This document shows, in pieces, positions 17,421 to 25,651 of a stretch of DNA of 51,962 bases. Where the stretch lies: contig DATLYH010000065.1 of assembly GCA_035575035.1 (NCBI GenBank), positions 1 to 51,962 of the forward strand. The letters run 5' to 3'. Position numbers and translations under genes: made by a program. Source of the stretch: DATLYH01 sp035575035. Its GTDB lineage: Bacteria; Planctomycetota; Planctomycetia; Gemmatales; Gemmataceae. Below the pieces are notes generated by a model. That model was not told the origin of the DNA and made no database searches. It was given only the letters and a program-made list of their open reading frames with translations. How positions within the stretch are numbered: the stretch's first letter is position 1; each line of letters starts with the position of its first letter.

Positions 17421-18059
17421 TCACCGGGGCGCTATGAAGCCTGCCCGCTGGAGCATCTCGAATGTCACGCCACTGCCGCGCAGGCATTTCCAGACATACT
17501 TGGCGAGGATGTCGGTTTCCAGGTTCACCGCCGCCCCGGGCCGCTTGAAGCCGAGCGTGGTGTTGGCAAGCGTGTGCGGGATCAGGGCAACGCTGAAACG
17601 GTCGGCGGCCACGTCCACCAAGGTCAGGCTAACGCCGTCCACCGCCACCGAACCCTTGGGCACCATCTGCTCGGCCAGCTCCGGCGGGCAGCTGAACCAG
17701 ACCAGTTCCCATTCGCCCTGGCGCAGCCGCTCGGCGATTCGCCCTACGCCATCGACATGTCCCTGTACCAGGTGCCCGCCCAGTCGGTCGCCGAGCCGCA
17801 ACGGCCGTTCCAGATTGACCTGGTCGCCGACAGCCAGTTCGCCCAGGTTGGTGCGGCGGAGGGTCTCCGGCCCGGCCTGAAAGTGAAGGATTTCTCCCTC
17901 GATCCGGACCACCGTGAGACAGGCGCCGTTGACGGCCACGCTGGCGCCGACGGCCAACTCCGGGGCCAGGGTCGGCGCGGCCACCACCAGGCGCCGGCCG
18001 GCGCCTTCCAGCTCGACGCGGCGGACGAGGCCCAGGGCTTCGATCAGACCGGTGAACAT
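17421..18059 (-). CDS. ribE: Riboflavin synthase, alpha subunit
   Basis: The protein has 212 residues, the expected length, and starts at ATG 18059 with the family-typical MFTGLIE. It dismutates two 6,7-dimethyl-8-ribityllumazine molecules to riboflavin. Two homologous beta-barrel halves are visible, each with the lumazine-binding pattern: GASVAVNGACLTV near residues 38-50 and PKGSVAVDGVSLTLVDV near residues 135-150, and each half carries a G-H-x-V-QGHVDG or equivalent segment. No Shine-Dalgarno sequence is seen: the 45 bases between pssA and this start are filled by a short GGTGAGTGG/CCACTCACC inverted repeat. Coupled or leaderless-type initiation is therefore likely. No other rib genes are nearby. 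Confidence 0.94.
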   Translation of the reverse strand: MFTGLIEALGLVRRVELEGAGRRLVVAAPTLAPELAVGASVAVNGACLTVVRIEGEILHFQAGPETLRRTNLGELAVGDQVNLERPLRLGDRLGGHLVQGHVDGVGRIAERLRQGEWELVWFSCPPELAEQMVPKGSVAVDGVSLTLVDVAADRFSVALIPHTLANTTLGFKRPGAAVNLETDILAKYVWKCLRGSGVTFEMLQRAGFIAPR

Positions 18060-18060
18060 G

Positions 18061-18101
18061 GTGGTGAGTGGTGAGTGGTAAAGACAGTGGCCCCACTCAC
18101 C
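18061..18101. repeat. Short inverted-repeat cassette, word GGTGAGTGG
   Basis: Two overlapping copies of GGTGAGTGG (18063-18071 and 18070-18078) face CCACTCACC (18093-18101). It fills the 45-base gap between the pssA stop and the ribE start and occupies the place where a ribosome binding site for ribE would be. Confidence 0.6.
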
Positions 18102-18104
18102 AGA

Positions 18105-18911
18105 CTATCGCGGCAAGACCTCGTGGCCCGGCGCGGGCAGCCGATTGCTGTGCAGACCGCGGGTCAAGAGATAACGGCTCGGCATGCTCAGGGCGTAACC
18201 CCAGAACAGCACGAGGAGCGCCAATTCGCGCATCAGGATGATCAACGCGCCGGCCAGAATGAGCCGCACCAGGTAACTAAAGTGCTGCCGGCCGCGGAGG
18301 AGCTGCTTGGTCAGATGAGGGTACGGCAGCCGCGAGACCATCAGCAGGGCCACCAACAGCGCACCGACCGGGGCCCAGACCTTGACCCAGGCATGAATCA
18401 GCCCGGGGTCGAAGCCAGCCCAGTCGGTGGCCGTGCCGCTGCGGAGCAGCGCCAGCGAGACCAGGCAGCCGGCGGCGGCCGGCGAGGGAAGCCCCTTGAA
18501 GCGCTTGTGGCTGGCCGGGTCGGGCGAGTTCTCCAGGTTGAAGCGGGCCAGGCGGAGCACCGTACAGACCATGTACAGGGCGGCGATGACGGCCACCGCC
18601 TGCCGCACTACCGGTGCCTCCCAGTCCCGCCCCAGCCGCAATAGCAGGAAAGCCGGGGCTGCCCCGAAACTGATGGCGTCACACAGGCTGTCGAGTTGGC
18701 CGCCGAAGTCGCTGGCCGACTTGGACAGCCGGGCCACGTAGCCGTCGCACAGGTCGAACAGCATCGCCGCCAGGATCAGCCAGGCGCTGTAGGCGAAGTA
18801 AATGGTCGTTTCGGGGGTCTGGTCGATCTTGCTGGCCAAGGCAATGGCCGCGAAGCCGCAGACGGCATTGCCCAGCGTAAAAAGGGTCGGAATGATAGCG
18901 ATCTTCTTCAC
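18105..18911 (-). CDS. pssA: CDP-diacylglycerol--serine O-phosphatidyltransferase
   Basis: The protein has 268 residues and starts at GTG 18911 (AAGGGGG upstream). It makes phosphatidylserine from CDP-diacylglycerol and serine at the membrane. The CDP-alcohol phosphotransferase signature DGx2ARx8Gx3Dx3D is fully present from DGYVAR through GGQLDSLCD (about residues 55-77). Several hydrophobic helices follow, consistent with the Bacillus-type membrane-bound subclass II enzyme. No phosphatidylserine decarboxylase gene is adjacent. The gene is followed after 45 bases by ribE on the same strand. The C-terminus (after residue 250) is short and charged. Confidence 0.92.
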   Translation of the reverse strand: MKKIAIIPTLFTLGNAVCGFAAIALASKIDQTPETTIYFAYSAWLILAAMLFDLCDGYVARLSKSASDFGGQLDSLCDAISFGAAPAFLLLRLGRDWEAPVVRQAVAVIAALYMVCTVLRLARFNLENSPDPASHKRFKGLPSPAAAGCLVSLALLRSGTATDWAGFDPGLIHAWVKVWAPVGALLVALLMVSRLPYPHLTKQLLRGRQHFSYLVRLILAGALIILMRELALLVLFWGYALSMPSRYLLTRGLHSNRLPAPGHEVLPR

Positions 18912-19006
18912 GACACCGCCCCCTTGGTGCGGGTTTCCTGATGGTGAGAGACCATCGTCGTCTGTTAAGATACAGTGAAAATCGCTCCCTAACTAGCCCG
19001 CAGAAG

Positions 19007-19031
19007 AAAAAAAACGGAGGCCCGGCGTCCG
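19007..19031 (-). terminator. Probable intrinsic terminator downstream of ahcY
   Basis: On the minus strand a small GC-rich stem (CGGA...TCCG, 19031-19015) is followed by eight consecutive T (19014-19007) and then CTTC. It lies about 100 bases after the ahcY stop and behind a larger GC-rich inverted repeat (19031-19076). Confidence 0.5.
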
Positions 19032-19076
19032 AGGGTAGGGGTGGGGAAGACAGGCCGGCTGCCCTCCCCAACCCTC
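19031..19076. repeat. GC-rich inverted repeat GAGGGT...ACCCTC
   Basis: GAGGGT (19031-19036) followed by GGGG-rich sequence pairs with CCTCCCCAACCCTC ending at 19076. It resembles the GGGGAGGGG-type cassettes elsewhere and precedes the T-tract of the ahcY terminator. Confidence 0.45.
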
Positions 19077-19122
19077 CTCCGACTCCTGACCCCCTGATCG
19101 CTGAGTCCCGGTGCCAGCCGGA

Positions 19123-20565
19123 TCAATACCGGTACTCTTCCGGCTTGAACGGGCCTTCCTCCTTGACGCCGATGTAGGCGGCTTGCTTGGGCGTCAGCTT
19201 GGTCAGCTTGGCGCCAAGGTGGTCCAGGTGCAGTCGGGCCACCTCCTCATCGAGGTGCTTGGGCAGCAGATAGACCTTCTTCTCCAACTTTCGGCCGTTG
19301 GTGAACAACTCGATCTGGGCCAGCGTCTGGTTGCAGAAGGAGTTGCTCATCACGAAGCTGGGATGGCCGGTAGCGCAGCCGAGATTGACCAGCCGCCCCT
19401 TGGCCAGCACGATGATCCGCTTGCCGTTGGGCCAGATAACATGGTCCACCTGCGGCTTGATCTCCTCCCACTTCAGGTCGGCCAGTCGGGCGATCTGAAT
19501 CTCGCTGTCGAAGTGGCCGATGTTGCAGACAATGGCGTTGTGCTTCATCTGGTCCATGTGCTCGCGGGTGATGACATCCACGTTGCCGGTGGCGGTGACG
19601 AAGATGTCCCCCCACTTGCACGCGTCGTCCATGGTGACCACCTGGAAGCCGTCCATGCACGCTTGCAGGGCGCAGATCGGGTCGATCTCGGTGATGAAGA
19701 CAACGGCGCCGGCACCGCGGAAGGCCTGGGCGCACCCCTTGCCCACGTCGCCGTAGCCGCAGACCACCGCCTTCTTGCCGCTAATCATGACATCGGTGGC
19801 CCGGCGGATGCCGTCCAGGACGCTCTCCCGGCAGCCGTAGATGTTGTCGAACTTGCTCTTGGTCACGCTGTCGTTGACGTTAATCGCCGGAAACAGCAGC
19901 GTCCCCTCGGCGGCCTGCTTGCGGAGGCGCTTGACCCCGGTGGTGGTTTCCTCGGAGACGCCGATGATGTTCTCGGCCACGCGGTGGTAGAAGCGAGGGT
20001 CGGCGGCGAGCTTGCGGCGGATCGAGCCAAGCAGGATGGCTTCCTCCTCCGACTCCGGAGCGCGGTCGAGCACCTTAGGGTCGTTGGCGGCAGCGTAGCC
20101 GAGGTGGACCAACAGGGTAGCATCGCCGCCGTCGTCGAGGATCAAGTTGGGGGTGCCGCCGTCGTGCCACTCCAGGATGCGGTGGGTGTACTCCCAGTAC
20201 TCTTCCAGGGTCTCTCCCTTCTTGGCGAAGATGGGAGTGCCGCGGACGACCAGAGCGGCGGCGGCATGGTCCTGGGTCGAGTAGATGTTGCAGCTGGCCC
20301 AGCGGACCTCGGCCCCCAGCGCTTGCAGCGTCTCGATGAGCACGGCCGTCTGGATGGTCATGTGCAGGCTGCCGGCGATGCGGGCGCCCTTGAGCGGCTG
20401 GCTAGCGGCGTACTTCTTGCGGAGGGCCATCAGGCCGGGCATCTCATGCTCGGCGATGGCGATCTCTCGCCGGCCCCAGTCAGCCAGTGACAGATCGGCC
20501 ACGGCGTAATCTGCCCGGGGAACGGTGGGCTCCTTGCTGGTTTTGTTCGTCGCAACAGACGCCAT
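19123..20565 (-). CDS. ahcY: Adenosylhomocysteinase (S-adenosyl-L-homocysteine hydrolase)
   Basis: The protein has 480 residues, typical for the bacterial long form, and starts at ATG 20565 after AGGAG. It hydrolyses S-adenosylhomocysteine to adenosine and homocysteine, clearing the product of methylation reactions. Family motifs seen are SCNIYSTQDHAAAA near residue 85, the active-site Lys region VNDSVTKSKFDN, the NAD-binding GYGDVGKGCAQAFRG and the C-terminal ending KPEEYRY with the NAD-contacting Lys/Tyr. The gene appears monocistronic: a long intergenic stretch lies upstream, and a terminator candidate lies downstream. A strong leader hairpin (20618-20648) sits about 50 bases before the start. 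Confidence 0.97.
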   Translation of the reverse strand: MASVATNKTSKEPTVPRADYAVADLSLADWGRREIAIAEHEMPGLMALRKKYAASQPLKGARIAGSLHMTIQTAVLIETLQALGAEVRWASCNIYSTQDHAAAALVVRGTPIFAKKGETLEEYWEYTHRILEWHDGGTPNLILDDGGDATLLVHLGYAAANDPKVLDRAPESEEEAILLGSIRRKLAADPRFYHRVAENIIGVSEETTTGVKRLRKQAAEGTLLFPAINVNDSVTKSKFDNIYGCRESVLDGIRRATDVMISGKKAVVCGYGDVGKGCAQAFRGAGAVVFITEIDPICALQACMDGFQVVTMDDACKWGDIFVTATGNVDVITREHMDQMKHNAIVCNIGHFDSEIQIARLADLKWEEIKPQVDHVIWPNGKRIIVLAKGRLVNLGCATGHPSFVMSNSFCNQTLAQIELFTNGRKLEKKVYLLPKHLDEEVARLHLDHLGAKLTKLTPKQAAYIGVKEEGPFKPEEYRY

Positions 20566-21013
20566 CTTGTTTCGTCTCCTGAAAAGGCTTACGGTTGACT
20601 CGTGTCGGCGGTCCGTGGGCCGACCCGGGGCGGCAGACCGGGTCGGCCGCTCCTAACAGATGATAGCACGCGAAACACCTCTCCCGCCGGCCCCATCCTC
20701 TTTACAGGGAGAGGAGGGAAAGGGAGGAAAGGGCCGGCTCGCCCCGTGGAGCGGCAGACCGAACGCGGCCTTTATACCACCTGGCCGGTTAGTTTTCCAG
20801 CGCGCCGGGCCTCTCGGGGTGCTCTTCTCGCGGGCCAGCGAGGCCGGGGCACGCGCTGGGGATTGCCCAGGGTCTCGGATCCTGGGCTGATTCGCCTATC
20901 GGGGGGCGGCACGGCGGCGGGCGAAAGGATTCCTACGGTCTCCCCTTTGCAATTTGGGGCGAGATTTGGCATCCTAGATAAACAGGGAGACCATTCACAG
21001 CGGGGAACCAGCC
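20566..21013. other. Divergent intergenic region (ahcY / J-domain gene) with leader hairpin
   Basis: No gene is supported. GGCCGACCCGG (20618-20628) pairs perfectly with CCGGGTCGGCC (20638-20648), a strong hairpin in the presumed ahcY leader. It does not match the SAH riboswitch consensus as far as can be judged by eye. CCTCTCCC near 20683 and GGGAGAGG near 20709 form a second, weaker inverted pair. An AT-richer patch with TAGATAAA near 20976 may contain the promoter of the J-domain gene. Confidence 0.45.
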
Positions 21014-22069
21014 GTGAGTCACCAACTCATCTGTACCTGGCTGGGATTGCCGGCTGACAGTTGGCCGCCCGATCACTATCGGCTGCTGGGGCTGCAACCC
21101 GGCGAAGCGGACGTTGCCACTATTGAGCAGCACGTTCAGGAACGCCTGGACGCGGTGCGCCGCTATCAGCTGACCCACCCCGAGCAGGCCACCGAGGCAA
21201 TGAACCGCCTTGCCCAGGCGTTCGTCTGCTTGACCGACCCCGAGAGCAAGCGGGCCTACGATGCCGCCCTGCTGAGCCAGGCCGGCGTCCGATCGAATCG
21301 GTCCAACGGCCGTCTGACCGCGCCGCCGGTGCTCCCTGCCGCGTCCGCGGCCACCCAGCTTGACCTTTCGATCACTCCCGGACCGGCCCAGTCCGAACTG
21401 GATACCCAGATCCAGCCGGCCGCCTTGCCGACCCAGAGCGAGCCGGCCCTGTCGGCCGCCGGGCCGCCGGAGAAGCCGGACCCCGTGGTCGAGGCGGCCC
21501 GATTGTCCCGACCGGCGCGGCGCGGCCTGGGCACCAAGCGCGCCCTCTATCACCGCATTGCACGTACCCGACAACTACTGCGGTCCTGGGAGGCGGTTGG
21601 CAAGTACCTGAGCGACCCGGCCCGGAAGATCAACCGACCCGCCGAGGCAATCGAGTTGATCGACGAACTGACCGCCATCCGCGTCCAGCTCGCAAACTTC
21701 CCGCCGCTTTTGGGGGCAGCCGGCCAGCCCGGCTACCTGGTGGTGTCCCTGGCGCGGCAGCATATCATCGTCCCCACCTTCCAGACGTTGCTGCCCAGCC
21801 AGCGCGAGGCCCTGGCCCGCGACTGGAAGGCCGGCTGGAAGCTGCTGTTGGCCCACCGCGACTTCCTCCGCCAGGAGGTGCGGGCCTTGCGCCGGCGGGG
21901 CTTCCTCGGCCGCGCCCTCCGAGCCATCCGGACCGTGCTCACCGATCAGCCCGGCATGGTCCTGCTGCTTTTGGCCCTCCTGGCCCTGAATGTCGCCCTC
22001 TGGCGGCAGCAGCTGAGCGCCACCTGGATCAGCCCGTCCCGCCCCCAGCCGACCGAATCGGCCAAGTGA
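21014..22069 (+). CDS. Degenerate J-domain protein with C-terminal membrane helix
   Basis: The protein has 351 residues and starts at GTG 21014. Residues 20-85 have the J-domain layout: DHYRLLGLQPGEAD, a helix of charged residues, then AFVCLTDPESKRAYDAALL. The HPD tripeptide needed to stimulate Hsp70 ATPase is replaced by HPE (THPEQATEA), so co-chaperone activity is doubtful. A Pro/Ala-rich linker (about 90-165) and a helical region follow, and a membrane helix at about residues 315-335 (VLLLLALLALNVALW) anchors the C-terminus. Similar J-like N-termini on unrelated bodies are frequent in planctomycetes. No function can be assigned. It stands alone between divergent ahcY and the marR-type gene. 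Confidence 0.6.
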   Translation: MSHQLICTWLGLPADSWPPDHYRLLGLQPGEADVATIEQHVQERLDAVRRYQLTHPEQATEAMNRLAQAFVCLTDPESKRAYDAALLSQAGVRSNRSNGRLTAPPVLPAASAATQLDLSITPGPAQSELDTQIQPAALPTQSEPALSAAGPPEKPDPVVEAARLSRPARRGLGTKRALYHRIARTRQLLRSWEAVGKYLSDPARKINRPAEAIELIDELTAIRVQLANFPPLLGAAGQPGYLVVSLARQHIIVPTFQTLLPSQREALARDWKAGWKLLLAHRDFLRQEVRALRRRGFLGRALRAIRTVLTDQPGMVLLLLALLALNVALWRQQLSATWISPSRPQPTESAK

Positions 22070-22144
22070 CCCGCCGTACCGTCGGTGTCCCCGGCACAAC
22101 CCATTCGCACTTGCTCACTTCTTGGTGTGTTAATCGCTTTCTGA

Positions 22145-22173
22145 TTGACAATCCCATGTCAGCAGCGATAAGT
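22145..22173 (+). promoter_or_regulatory. Sigma-70-like promoter for the MarR gene
   Basis: A consensus TTGACA (22145-22150) is followed after 17 bases by ATAAGT (22168-22173). TGACA and TGTCA flank a 6-base spacer across the -35 box, forming a small palindrome that could be an operator. The start codon lies about 100 bases downstream. Confidence 0.4.
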
Positions 22174-22273
22174 TAGGGAAACTGCCCCGAGTTTAACGGT
22201 GGGGTGTGTGGTCCCGGGCGGCCGCGCCGTCGCGGCCGGTTTCCCCCGAACGAAGTGTAAGGGATGGGTCGCC

Positions 22274-22735
22274 ATGGTTTCGAGCGGTGCGGGGGTGCGG
22301 CTCGAGGAAGTTGCGCACAATCTGTTCGACATCCTGACTCGGCTCGCCTTGCTCGTGCCGCGAGGTCGCCGCCGGGCGGGGGACCTCAAGGAAGTTGAGT
22401 TCCTCACCCTTTCCATCCTGCACCAGCACGGCACCATGATCGTCGGCGACATCCAGCGCCTCTTGGGCGTCTTGCCGGCCCAGATGTCGCGCATTATCCG
22501 CTCGCTGGAGACCCACTCCCGCCCCCTCATCAGTTGCCGCATCAATCCTCACGACAAGCGCAAGATCGACGTTTGCCTGACCGCAACCGGCGAGAAGGCC
22601 CTGCAAGAATACGAGGCCCAGCGGGTCCAGGGCATCACCGAGGTGCTCCAGAAGCTGTCCGAGGAAGATCTGGAGAACCTCAGCCAGGTGCTCGACAAGC
22701 TGCACGAGGCACTGGAGCGCCAAATTCGGGAATGA
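22274..22735 (+). CDS. MarR-family transcriptional regulator
   Basis: The protein has 153 residues from ATG 22274, preferred over the longer open frame because the upstream part is Gly/Arg-rich and not protein-like, and AAGGG lies about 10 bases before it. The winged helix-turn-helix is at about residues 40-105: LTLSILHQHGTMIVGDIQRL, the recognition helix PAQMSRIIRSLE, and the wing with DKRKIDVCLTATG. Dimerisation helices flank it. It probably binds a palindrome near its own promoter. The stop codon TGA is part of the first GAATGACGAA word of the adjacent inverted-repeat cassette. The effector and targets are unknown. Confidence 0.88.
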   Translation: MVSSGAGVRLEEVAHNLFDILTRLALLVPRGRRRAGDLKEVEFLTLSILHQHGTMIVGDIQRLLGVLPAQMSRIIRSLETHSRPLISCRINPHDKRKIDVCLTATGEKALQEYEAQRVQGITEVLQKLSEEDLENLSQVLDKLHEALERQIRE

Positions 22736-22917
22736 CGAAGGATCAAATCCGAATGACGAAAGAATGCCGAAGCCCGAATGACGAAGGACGAAACCCGGAG
22801 GTGCGCAGGGGACGTTAGCCTACCAGTGAGTAGCGCGACCTCTGCCGGTTTCGTCATTTGGTCATTCGATATTTGGGCTTTTTGCGTCATTCAGGCTTCG
22901 GCATTCGTCATTCCTCC
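22731..22917. repeat. Inverted-repeat cassette, word GAATGACGAA, between convergent genes
   Basis: The left arm (22731-22798) contains GAATGACGAA three times with spacers AGAATGCCGAAGCCC and GGATCAAATCC. The right arm (22848-22917) carries the reverse complement words (TTCGTCATT, GCGTCATTCAGG, TTCGTCATTC) and also GGCTTCGGCATTC, mirroring the spacer. The cassette fits exactly between the stop codons of the marR-type gene and recG. Confidence 0.75.
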
Positions 22918-22918
22918 C

Positions 22919-25036
22919 TCACCCGATCTCCGCCAAGTCCAGCGTCTGCCCGTAGCGCCTGAGCACGGCCTGCCGCAGCGGTCCGTGTTCGGGTCGGCGC
23001 AACCCCGGATCGGCCGCCACCAGCGCGAAGGCGTCCTTCCGGGCCATTTGCAGCAATTCCTGGTCGGCCATCAGATCCCCAAAGCGCAGTTCTCCCAGAC
23101 CGTGCTGGCGCGTGCCGAAGAACTCGCCCAGGCCGCGCAGCCGGGCGTCATGCTCGGCCAGCTCGAAGCCGTCGCGGCTGCGCAGCAGCGCCCGCAGCCG
23201 CTCTCGGGCCTCCTCGTTGACCGGCCCGGTAATCAAGTAGCATACGCCCGCCACGTCTCCCCGGCTGACCCGGCCGCGCATCTGGTGCAGCTGTGACAGG
23301 CCGAACCGCTCGGCGTGTTCCACCACCAACAAGGTGGCCCGCGGCACATCCACCCCGACCTCGACTACCGTGGTGCAGACCAGCAGGTCGAGCTCGTGCC
23401 GACGGAAGCGGTGCATCACGTCTTCGCGGGCCTCGTCGTCGAGCCGGCCGTGCAGCAGGCCGACACGGAAGTCGCGGAAGGGACCGGTCCGCAATTCCTC
23501 GTAGGTCTCCTCGGCCGCCTTCAGGTGCAGCGTCTCCGACTCGGCCACCAACGGGCAGACGACATAGGCTTGCCGCCCCTTCTGCATCTCCTCGCGCAGC
23601 CGCGCGTAAACCCGCTCGCGCTCGCCGACTGACTTCCAGTAGGTCTTCACCGGCTGCCGGCCCGGCGGCAGCTCACGGATGATCGAGACATCCAGGTCGC
23701 CGAAGACCGTCAGCGCCATCGTCCGCGGGATGGGGGTAGCGGTCATGACCAGGTAGTGCGGATCGACGCCCAGCCGACGGACGCGGGCCCGCTGGTTGAC
23801 GCCGAACTTGTGCTGCTCGTCAATCACCACCAACCCCAGCCGGGCGAACTGCACGTCTTCCTGCACCAGCGCCTGCGTGCCGACGACCAGGTCCACCTGT
23901 CCGTCGCGCAGGGCAGCCAACGCCTCGCGCCGCTCCCGTGGCGAGCGGGCCCCGGTCAGCAGCAGCCGGCGCACCCGGCTATGGGCCAGGTACGTTTCAA
24001 TGGTGTCCCAGTGCTGCCGGGCCAGGACTTCGGTTGGAGCCATCAACACGGCCTGATGCTTGTTGGCCACGGTCACCAGCAGGGCATAGACAGCCACGGC
24101 GGTCTTGCCGGCACCAACGTCGGCCTGCAAGAGCCGCTGCATCGGCCGGTCGGTGGCCAGGTCGCGGCAGATGTCAGCAATGGCCCGGTCCTGATCCCGG
24201 GTCAGTTTGAAGGGGAAGAGCCGGCGGATGCGCTCGTCGATCTCGCGGGTCACCTGGAGGATGGGAGCCCGTTGTCGGTCGCGCAACTCGCGGCGGCGCA
24301 GGGCCAGGGCGACCTGCAACAGCAGGAACTCCTCGTAAATGAAGCGCCGCCGCGCGGTCTGGGCGGCCGGCAGCGAGGGGGGGAAATGGACCTCGTGCAA
24401 CGCTTGCTGCACCGGCGGCCAACCGTGGTGCTGCCGCAGCTCGGCGGGGAGGGTCTCCGGGAGATACCGGCCGTACTGTTCGACGGCCCGGCGGATAATT
24501 GGCCGGAGCTGGCTGGCACGCAGGTCCTCGGTCAGCGGATAGACCGGAACGACGGCCGGCGATTCGGTACCGGCCGAAGCGGCCTTGCCTTCCGCCCCGT
24601 CAAGGATCTGGACGCGCGGATTGGACATTTGCCAGCGGCCGAAGCGGCGCTTCGGTTTGCCACTGAACGCCAGGTGCTGGCCGTAGCGGAAGCGCGAGGC
24701 CGCGTAAGGCTGGTTGAACCAGACGCCTTCCAGGCACTCCTTGCCGCCATCATTGAGGACGACGCTAACAATGGTGCGGCCATCGGCGAGTTGCCGGCCG
24801 TCAATCTCGACCACCTCGCCGCGGACGGTTTGCAGCTTGCCCTCGGTAAGGCCGCTGATGGGGCGGACGTCGGTCAGGTCCTCGTAAGTGCGGGGGAAGT
24901 GGAAGAGCAGGTCGCCGACCGTTTGCAGGCCCAGTGCCTTGAGCAGCTCCAGGCGCGCGGGCGTGACGCCCCGGAGGCAGTGTAGCGGCTGCTTGAGCGG
25001 ATCGTCGGAAGCGGTGTTGACCTTGTCGGTGGACAC
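22919..25036 (-). CDS. recG: ATP-dependent DNA helicase RecG
   Basis: The product has about 705 residues from GTG 25036, which matches the usual RecG length. The frame is open up to 25351, but the extra 105 residues are low in recognisable structure and the start is not certain; no good ribosome binding site is seen at 25036. RecG remodels stalled replication forks and Holliday junctions. The N-terminal wedge begins LKQPLHCLRGVTPARLELLK, as in other RecG proteins. Helicase motifs are clear: Walker A ADVGAGKT, motif II DEQHKFG (DEQH), motif III MTATPIPRTMAL, and QMRGRVSRG (motif VI region, with Val where Gly is usual). The TRG and C-terminal parts are present. It is convergent with the marR-type gene. 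Confidence 0.93.
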   Translation of the reverse strand: MSTDKVNTASDDPLKQPLHCLRGVTPARLELLKALGLQTVGDLLFHFPRTYEDLTDVRPISGLTEGKLQTVRGEVVEIDGRQLADGRTIVSVVLNDGGKECLEGVWFNQPYAASRFRYGQHLAFSGKPKRRFGRWQMSNPRVQILDGAEGKAASAGTESPAVVPVYPLTEDLRASQLRPIIRRAVEQYGRYLPETLPAELRQHHGWPPVQQALHEVHFPPSLPAAQTARRRFIYEEFLLLQVALALRRRELRDRQRAPILQVTREIDERIRRLFPFKLTRDQDRAIADICRDLATDRPMQRLLQADVGAGKTAVAVYALLVTVANKHQAVLMAPTEVLARQHWDTIETYLAHSRVRRLLLTGARSPRERREALAALRDGQVDLVVGTQALVQEDVQFARLGLVVIDEQHKFGVNQRARVRRLGVDPHYLVMTATPIPRTMALTVFGDLDVSIIRELPPGRQPVKTYWKSVGERERVYARLREEMQKGRQAYVVCPLVAESETLHLKAAEETYEELRTGPFRDFRVGLLHGRLDDEAREDVMHRFRRHELDLLVCTTVVEVGVDVPRATLLVVEHAERFGLSQLHQMRGRVSRGDVAGVCYLITGPVNEEARERLRALLRSRDGFELAEHDARLRGLGEFFGTRQHGLGELRFGDLMADQELLQMARKDAFALVAADPGLRRPEHGPLRQAVLRRYGQTLDLAEIG

Positions 25037-25396
25037 GGCGGCCTGATTCCCAGGTGGATTGGGTGACGAACCGGACGACGGTGCCGGTCCCTCATCAGGA
25101 TGGTCAAACTCGGCGTCCAAAGCAAGGTCGGGTGCTCCGCGAGCAATGACGATCGCTCCCCAACCGGTCCGACTGTTCCGGCGATTGGCTACGGCCTCGC
25201 CTGGTTGTATCTGCTTGCAGCCCTGGCCGGCAGAATCGATAGGCCCAGCAGGATCGGCCCATTCGCTTGTTAGTGTGGTGTCCAGGAACTGATCTTGCCC
25301 CGCGGGGTGGCAGACCATCCCCGCACCCCAACGCCACGGCTCAATTAACAACTCGCTTGGGCCTTAGTAGCTAGCTGCCCGAAAGGACGGAACCTC

Positions 25397-25578
25397 ATGA
25401 GATCCGCGCGCCGGCCGCTTGCAGTGCTGGTCATCCTCGGGTGTGGCTCGCAGCTCCAGGCCCAGGTGGTGATCGGCCCGGGGCCGTTGGGCGGAGCGGC
25501 CTTGTGGTCGGCGACAGCTTCAAGATTGGCCGGCTGAGCGGGGGCTTTTCGGCCTACCTGCCCGGTGTTGGCGGCTGA
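25397..25578 (+). pseudogene. Small secreted protein gene with a probable frameshift
   Basis: ATG 25397 follows GAAAGGACGG. The first frame gives 46 residues: a signal peptide (RRPLAVLVILG, then QLQAQ) and VVIGPGPLGGA, ending at TGA 25535. From about 25500 the next frame reads LVVGDSFKIGRLSGGFSAYL and stops at TGA 25576. That continuation is a sensible beta-rich sequence, while the last 13 residues of the first frame are not. One inserted or lost base near 25490-25502, in a G/C-rich run, would join the two into a protein of about 60 residues. It could also be a sequencing error. The function is unknown. Confidence 0.4.
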
Positions 25579-25649
25579 GTGCCGGGGCTGAGGTCTTCGC
25601 ATCTGACAGTGGCACCGGCCGTCAGCCGGTGCCACGTCGCCCCGGCACT
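25578..25649. repeat. Nested palindrome, GTGGCACCGGC family, copy A
   Basis: The inner hairpin is GTGGCACCGGC (25609-25619) with GCCGGTGCCAC (25625-25635). The outer arms are AGTGCCGGGGC (25578-25588) with GCCCCGGCACT (25639-25649). It lies between the small frameshifted gene and the 3' end of the DUF3754 gene and could terminate either. Confidence 0.7.
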
Positions 25650-25651
25650 AA

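Noticed and set aside
20618..20648. Possible SAH riboswitch in front of ahcY
   Set aside because: The hairpin is a plain perfect stem and the conserved SAH-riboswitch core was not recognised; kept only as an unassigned leader hairpin.
25037..25351. N-terminal extension of RecG
   Set aside because: The 105 extra residues are not RecG-like and lack structure; the usual RecG start aligns near 25036, although the start codon is not certain.
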